Part shown: positions 60,634 through 64,000 of the stretch, one piece after another
How positions within the stretch are numbered: the first letter of the stretch is position 1
Layout: every line of letters begins with the position of its first letter
Origin: Dyella_B nitratireducens
Lineage (GTDB): Bacteria; Pseudomonadota; Gammaproteobacteria; Xanthomonadales; Rhodanobacteraceae
Length of the DNA stretch: 64,000 bases
Direction of reading: 5' to 3'
Assembly: GCF_049532905.1 (NCBI RefSeq)
Contig: NZ_CP064032.1
Span: 1,426,001 to 1,490,000, forward strand
Translations under genes and position numbers: made by a program
Notes under the pieces: generated by a model
What the model was told of the DNA's origin: nothing
The model's input: only the letters and a program-made list of their open reading frames with translations
Databases searched by the model: none

Positions 60634-61896
60634 ATGACCACGGTGTGCCCCATGAACGTCAGAGCTGCAGTCATTCAAGCGCCCCGAAAAGCAGAAATCG
60701 CCTATGCCATCGCGTGGGGATTCGCTGCCGTGTTTTATTTTCTGGAATACGCGTCGCGTTCCGCGCCGGCCGTGATGATTCCCGAACTGGTACAGGCATT
60801 CGGCGTCACGGCGCTTGGTGTCAGCACCATTCTCGGCGTGTATTACTACACCTATTCCACGACCAGTTTGGTGGCAGGCGTGCTGCTGGATCGTTTTGGG
60901 GCGCGCTATGTGGTACCGATGGGCATGGCGCTGCTTGCCATCGGCTGCCTGCTTTTTGCCGTTCCTCAGGCTTCAGTGGGAAGCTTCGGGCGTCTCTTGC
61001 AAGGCGCGGGTTCGGCATTCGCTTTTACGGGCGCCGTGTATCTTGCCGCGCACGGATTCTCTGCCAAGAGCCTGGCAACGGCGATCGGGTTCACCCAGTG
61101 CTTCGGCATGCTGGGGGGCACCATGGGGCAAATCGCGGTAGGTCCGCTTATTCATGGTGCCATCAACATCCATCAATTCTGGGTGGGAATGGGGATCGTG
61201 GTGTTGCTGGTCGCGGTGGGCTTGATGCTCATGACGCCACGCGAACAGCATGCGGCCCAAACCGGCGAAAAACGCAGTTTCCTCGCGCCTTATAAGGTCG
61301 TATTGAGCAATCCGCAGTCATATCTGTGTGGCATTGTGTCGGGTTTACTCTTTGCGCCCACCACCATTGGCGACATGGTGTGGGGTGTTCGCCTGTTCCA
61401 GGAAGACCGGCTATTCAGTTACCACGATGCGGTCTTCGCCATCTCGATGGTGCCCTTTGGCTGGGTGTTTGGCTGCCCGTTGTTCGGTTGGATGGCCGAT
61501 GCGTTGCATCGCAGGAAATTGGCGCTGATCATCGGCATAAGCCTGATGCTTGCGTGTGCCTTGCAGCTGACATTTGTTCCCGGTGCGCTGCCGAGCTGGT
61601 TCACGCTGCTTGTTTTCGGTATTGCGTCCGGTGCGGCGATGATTCCTTACACGATCATCAAGGAAGTGAATCCGGACAATGTGAAAGGCAGCGCCACGGG
61701 TGCGATCAACTTCGTCACCTTCAGCGTGACGGCGTTGCTTGGCCCGGTCTTTTCCAAACATATCGGGAAAACGATCGGCACACCCATCACCAACCCTGAG
61801 CTCCACTTTTTCCACTCCGCCTTGTTCTGGGTTGCGGTGATCGCATTGGCCTTGCTGGTGTCCTTTGCATTGCGCGAGACGGGGAAGCGGCCGTGA
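60634..61896 (+). CDS. Major facilitator superfamily transporter
   Basis: A 420-residue transporter with about 12 membrane spans. The loop LLDRFGARYVVPMGMALLAI corresponds to the conserved MFS loop 2-3 motif. A second start at 60652 is possible. It heads an operon with a tautomerase (19-base gap) and an SDR oxidoreductase (19-base gap), so the three may take up and process one compound. It is divergent from the propeller sensor gene, which might control it. Confidence 0.9.
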   Translation: MTTVCPMNVRAAVIQAPRKAEIAYAIAWGFAAVFYFLEYASRSAPAVMIPELVQAFGVTALGVSTILGVYYYTYSTTSLVAGVLLDRFGARYVVPMGMALLAIGCLLFAVPQASVGSFGRLLQGAGSAFAFTGAVYLAAHGFSAKSLATAIGFTQCFGMLGGTMGQIAVGPLIHGAINIHQFWVGMGIVVLLVAVGLMLMTPREQHAAQTGEKRSFLAPYKVVLSNPQSYLCGIVSGLLFAPTTIGDMVWGVRLFQEDRLFSYHDAVFAISMVPFGWVFGCPLFGWMADALHRRKLALIIGISLMLACALQLTFVPGALPSWFTLLVFGIASGAAMIPYTIIKEVNPDNVKGSATGAINFVTFSVTALLGPVFSKHIGKTIGTPITNPELHFFHSALFWVAVIALALLVSFALRETGKRP

Positions 61897-61915
61897 AGGT
61901 CGCGGGGAAATCCGT

Positions 61916-62287
61916 ATGCCTCTCTATACGCTAGTGACGCAGAAGGGAACGCTTGATCAGGCAGCCAAGTCGCGCCTGGCAAAGCAATTGACCTTGTTTC
62001 ACGCCGACTATGCCGGCGTGCCGCCGAACTGGGTGCATGTCGTGTTTCAGGATTTTCCGCCCGGCGATGGCTTTACGGCCGGGGAACCTGCGCCTGCCGC
62101 AGCACTGACGCTGCTGATTCGATCCGGACGATCAGCCGACTACAAAAGGGGTTTATTACTTCAGTTATGGAACATGTTTCAGACGGCGACCGGGGCGCCC
62201 GACGATCAGATCGTTATAGGGATACAAGAGGTTTCTCCCAGCCAGGCGATGGAGATGGGACAAATCATGCCTGAGGTTGCAGAGTAG
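61916..62287 (+). CDS. Tautomerase-family protein
   Basis: A 123-residue protein beginning MPLYTLVTQKGTLDQ. Removal of Met would expose Pro at position 1, the catalytic base of the tautomerase superfamily. GGGGAAA lies just before the ATG; an in-frame opening at 61865 overlaps the transporter gene and is not used. VHVVFQDFPPGDGFTAGE resembles the middle of the 4-oxalocrotonate tautomerase relatives. The substrate, presumably shared with its operon neighbours, is unknown. Confidence 0.85.
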   Translation: MPLYTLVTQKGTLDQAAKSRLAKQLTLFHADYAGVPPNWVHVVFQDFPPGDGFTAGEPAPAAALTLLIRSGRSADYKRGLLLQLWNMFQTATGAPDDQIVIGIQEVSPSQAMEMGQIMPEVAE

Positions 62288-62306
62288 GAATTGAGCGAGC
62301 GTCACG

Positions 62307-63086
62307 ATGGATTTGGGAATTAGAGGAAAAACGGCCCTGGTTTGCGGGGCCAGCCAGGGACTTGGCCGTGCCTGTGCCGATGCACTGGCCGCCGAAGGCG
62401 TCAACCTGGTTTTGCTGGCACGCACTCCGTCAACACTCGAAAAAGCTGCCGATGACATACGCGAGCGTTACGGCGCGAGCGTGGTGACGGTGTCTTGCGA
62501 CATCACGACGGTGCAAGGCCGCCGCGATGCGGTAGCTGCATGCGACAAACCGGACATCCTGATCACCAATTCGGGTGGCCCGCCTACCGGAGATTTCCGC
62601 GGTTTTTCGCTGGATGATTGGAGAAAGGCCGTCAACGACAGCATGCTGGCGCCGCTGGAGCTTATCCGCATGACGGTGGATGGCATGATGACGCGCGGTT
62701 TCGGCCGCATCATCAACATCACCAGTTGGGCGGTGAAGGCGCCTTTGGATGGGTATAGCCTTTCAACCGGGCCGCGGCTTGGATTGACCGGTTTTTCCGG
62801 CAATGTGGCACGCAGCGTTGCCGCGGGCAACGTTACCGTCAATAACCTGCTTCCTGGCGTATTCGATACCGAGCGCACCAAGTCGTTGCTCGGTGCGCAG
62901 GCCAGGCAGCTTGGCATCACGGTAAAAGAGCTGGTCAAACGGCAGGGGCAAACCATTCCTGCGAACCGGTTGGGGAATCCTGCGGAATTTGGCGCGGCGT
63001 GCGCTTTTCTTTGCAGTGCGTATGCCGGCTATATCACCGGGCAGAATCTGCTGATGGATGGTGGGCGTTATCCTGGGATTTTCTGA
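62307..63086 (+). CDS. SDR-family oxidoreductase lacking the catalytic lysine
   Basis: A 259-residue short-chain dehydrogenase. The cofactor site GASQGLGR (14-21) and the NSGGPPTG segment (88-95) are intact. The catalytic Ser (S140 in IINITSWAV) and Tyr (Y150) are present, but the YxxxK motif reads Y-S-L-S-T, with T154 in place of Lys. This occurs in a divergent SDR subgroup with an S[NT]xxR pattern at this place. Activity may be weak or altered. It ends the transporter/tautomerase operon. Confidence 0.88.
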   Translation: MDLGIRGKTALVCGASQGLGRACADALAAEGVNLVLLARTPSTLEKAADDIRERYGASVVTVSCDITTVQGRRDAVAACDKPDILITNSGGPPTGDFRGFSLDDWRKAVNDSMLAPLELIRMTVDGMMTRGFGRIINITSWAVKAPLDGYSLSTGPRLGLTGFSGNVARSVAAGNVTVNNLLPGVFDTERTKSLLGAQARQLGITVKELVKRQGQTIPANRLGNPAEFGAACAFLCSAYAGYITGQNLLMDGGRYPGIF

Positions 63087-63442
63087 TTGGCGATAGGACA
63101 TTGCGTGCCACTCGCGCCGAGATCCTTCACCGTCATTCCGGCGAACGCCGGAATCCAGTTCAAATATGTTGTGCGAAGCACTCAACATAAAAGATGTCGT
63201 GTCCTTCGGACGCCTATTTAGACTGGATTCCGGCTTTCGCCGGAATGACGACTGGGCAAGACGATAGCTTGCGGTGAAAACAAGCCTCAACCAGTTACTC
63301 GCCCATCTACACATTCATTTTTAACCTGCGCGTGCCCACGGACCCAAGGCAACACAGGGTGCTAACCTTGCCTTGCAACCCGATCCACCTCCGATGGGGG
63401 AACGTCGGTATCAGCTAGCCCATGATTCCAAGCTGAGGGCAT
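63087..63442. other. 356-bp intergenic region before the truncated sensor
   Basis: Contains one long-form palindromic repeat (63131-63250) and the presumed promoter of the partial propeller sensor gene. Nothing else recognised. Confidence 0.55.
63131..63250. repeat. CATTCCGGCG palindromic repeat, long form
   Basis: A 120-bp inverted repeat with outer arms CGTCATTCCGGCGAACG and CTTTCGCCGGAATGACG; its centre contains GTGCGAAGCACTC and GTCCTTCGGAC, shared with the other two long-form copies. Confidence 0.9.
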
Positions 63443-64000
63443 ATGTTCGCGATTCACGGAAGATGGTTGGCGCTTATCTTGCTGCCGCTGTGTTTGACGT
63501 GGCCGCGTTCGGCTATCTGCAGCGAACCCACGGCCGACAGCATCCAGCACATGAACCATCGCACCTGGATGGTCGTAAACGGCGCGCCGGCGGATAACTG
63601 GGACATCAAGCAGGACGGCAAAGGCTTCATCTGGCTCGCCACCAGTACCGGGTTGTTTCGCTTCGATGGCGTGCAGTTCCAGCGCTACGTGCCTGCGGCA
63701 GGACAGTCCTTCCTATCCACCGACATGACTGCGCTTCGCATCGTATCCGATGACGACTTCTGGGTCGGTACGTCCGACGGTGTGATCAGCCATATCAAAG
63801 CCGGGCATGTTGTCAGTTACCCCATCAGCAACACGGCAAAGGAAGGCCCCGTGTATGCCTTTGCAGTGACACCCGATGGTGCCATGTGGGTTGTGGCGGG
63901 GCGGGCATTGCTTCGTTACAGCGATGGCAAGCTGGCGAAGGTCGGCGTCGATTGGGATTTCCCGCCGGATATGCAGGCCATGTGGATGCTCGTGGACAAG
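63443..64000 (+). CDS. Propeller-type two-component sensor (3' truncated by window edge)
   Basis: The frame from the ATG at 63443 stays open for 186 codons to the window end. A signal peptide (MFAIHGRWLALILLPLCLTW) is followed by TWMVVNGAPADNWDIKQDGK and FIWLATSTGLFRFDGVQFQR, the blade pattern of two-component regulator propellers, and then FWVGTSDGV. It is clearly a paralogue of the sensor at 57410-60463. The kinase part lies beyond the window. It follows the SDR gene on the same strand, so the transporter operon is flanked by two such sensors. Confidence 0.85.
   Translation, partial: MFAIHGRWLALILLPLCLTWPRSAICSEPTADSIQHMNHRTWMVVNGAPADNWDIKQDGKGFIWLATSTGLFRFDGVQFQRYVPAAGQSFLSTDMTALRIVSDDDFWVGTSDGVISHIKAGHVVSYPISNTAKEGPVYAFAVTPDGAMWVVAGRALLRYSDGKLAKVGVDWDFPPDMQAMWMLVDK

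Overview
The window is GC-rich, densely coded DNA from a gammaproteobacterium. Two families of dispersed palindromic repeats (translating as the familiar VIPAKAGI.../...GFRRND peptides), PoxB, a bo3-type quinol oxidase, an NsrR/Hmp pair, FUSC-type tripartite pumps and many c-di-GMP or two-component proteins together suggest Xanthomonadales, most likely Rhodanobacteraceae (Dyella-, Luteibacter- or Rhodanobacter-like). This placement is inference, because no rRNA or tRNA was seen. Part 1 was done by reading alone; no database search was run.

Layout. (1) 1-14.5 kb is an accessory locus: a radical SAM enzyme cut by the left edge, two GT4 glycosyltransferases, a Fic protein, a type Va autotransporter, then a nucleotidyltransferase-family protein, a B12-type radical SAM enzyme, an HprK-like P-loop kinase and an ABC exporter. 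The last four, with the first radical SAM enzyme and glycosyltransferases, look like a maturation and export pathway for an unidentified product. (2) 14.6-17.8 kb holds a secreted peroxiredoxin, an IS481-family element inserted inside a palindromic repeat, and a PEP mutase/isocitrate lyase-family enzyme. (3) 17.8-24.7 kb is a signalling block: a response regulator with a degenerate HD-GYP domain, an MHYT histidine kinase and a MASE1-PAS-GGDEF-EAL protein. (4) 24.7-30.5 kb is a LysR-controlled FUSC/DUF1656/HlyD/OMF efflux operon. (5) 30.7-32.5 kb is a nitric oxide module: hmp with an NsrR box, and nsrR. (6) 32.7-40.1 kb is a second FUSC pump (AraC, YtcA, HlyD, FUSC, TolC) followed by a PoxB-like enzyme.

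(7) 40.6-46.2 kb holds three regulators on the minus strand. (8) 46.4-47.9 kb has a pair of small proteins resembling the toxin-binding domain of Xre/MbcA/ParS antitoxins, then an acetoacetate decarboxylase-family protein. (9) 48.1-54.4 kb has PoxB divergent from cyoABCD: PoxB feeds electrons from pyruvate into the quinone pool and Cyo passes them to oxygen. (10) 54.4-56.8 kb has a LysR regulator divergent from a DoxX/SnoaL pair. (11) 57.4-64 kb has two propeller-type sensors, one cut by the right edge, flanking an MFS/tautomerase/SDR operon.

The gaps between genes are dominated by repeats: inverted pairs of a GTAGGTTGGGG element, CATTCCGGCG elements in two main sizes, and two copies of a composite element of about 400 bp. 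The best candidate for an undescribed system is the kinase/nucleotidyltransferase/two radical SAM/two glycosyltransferase/exporter locus at the left end.
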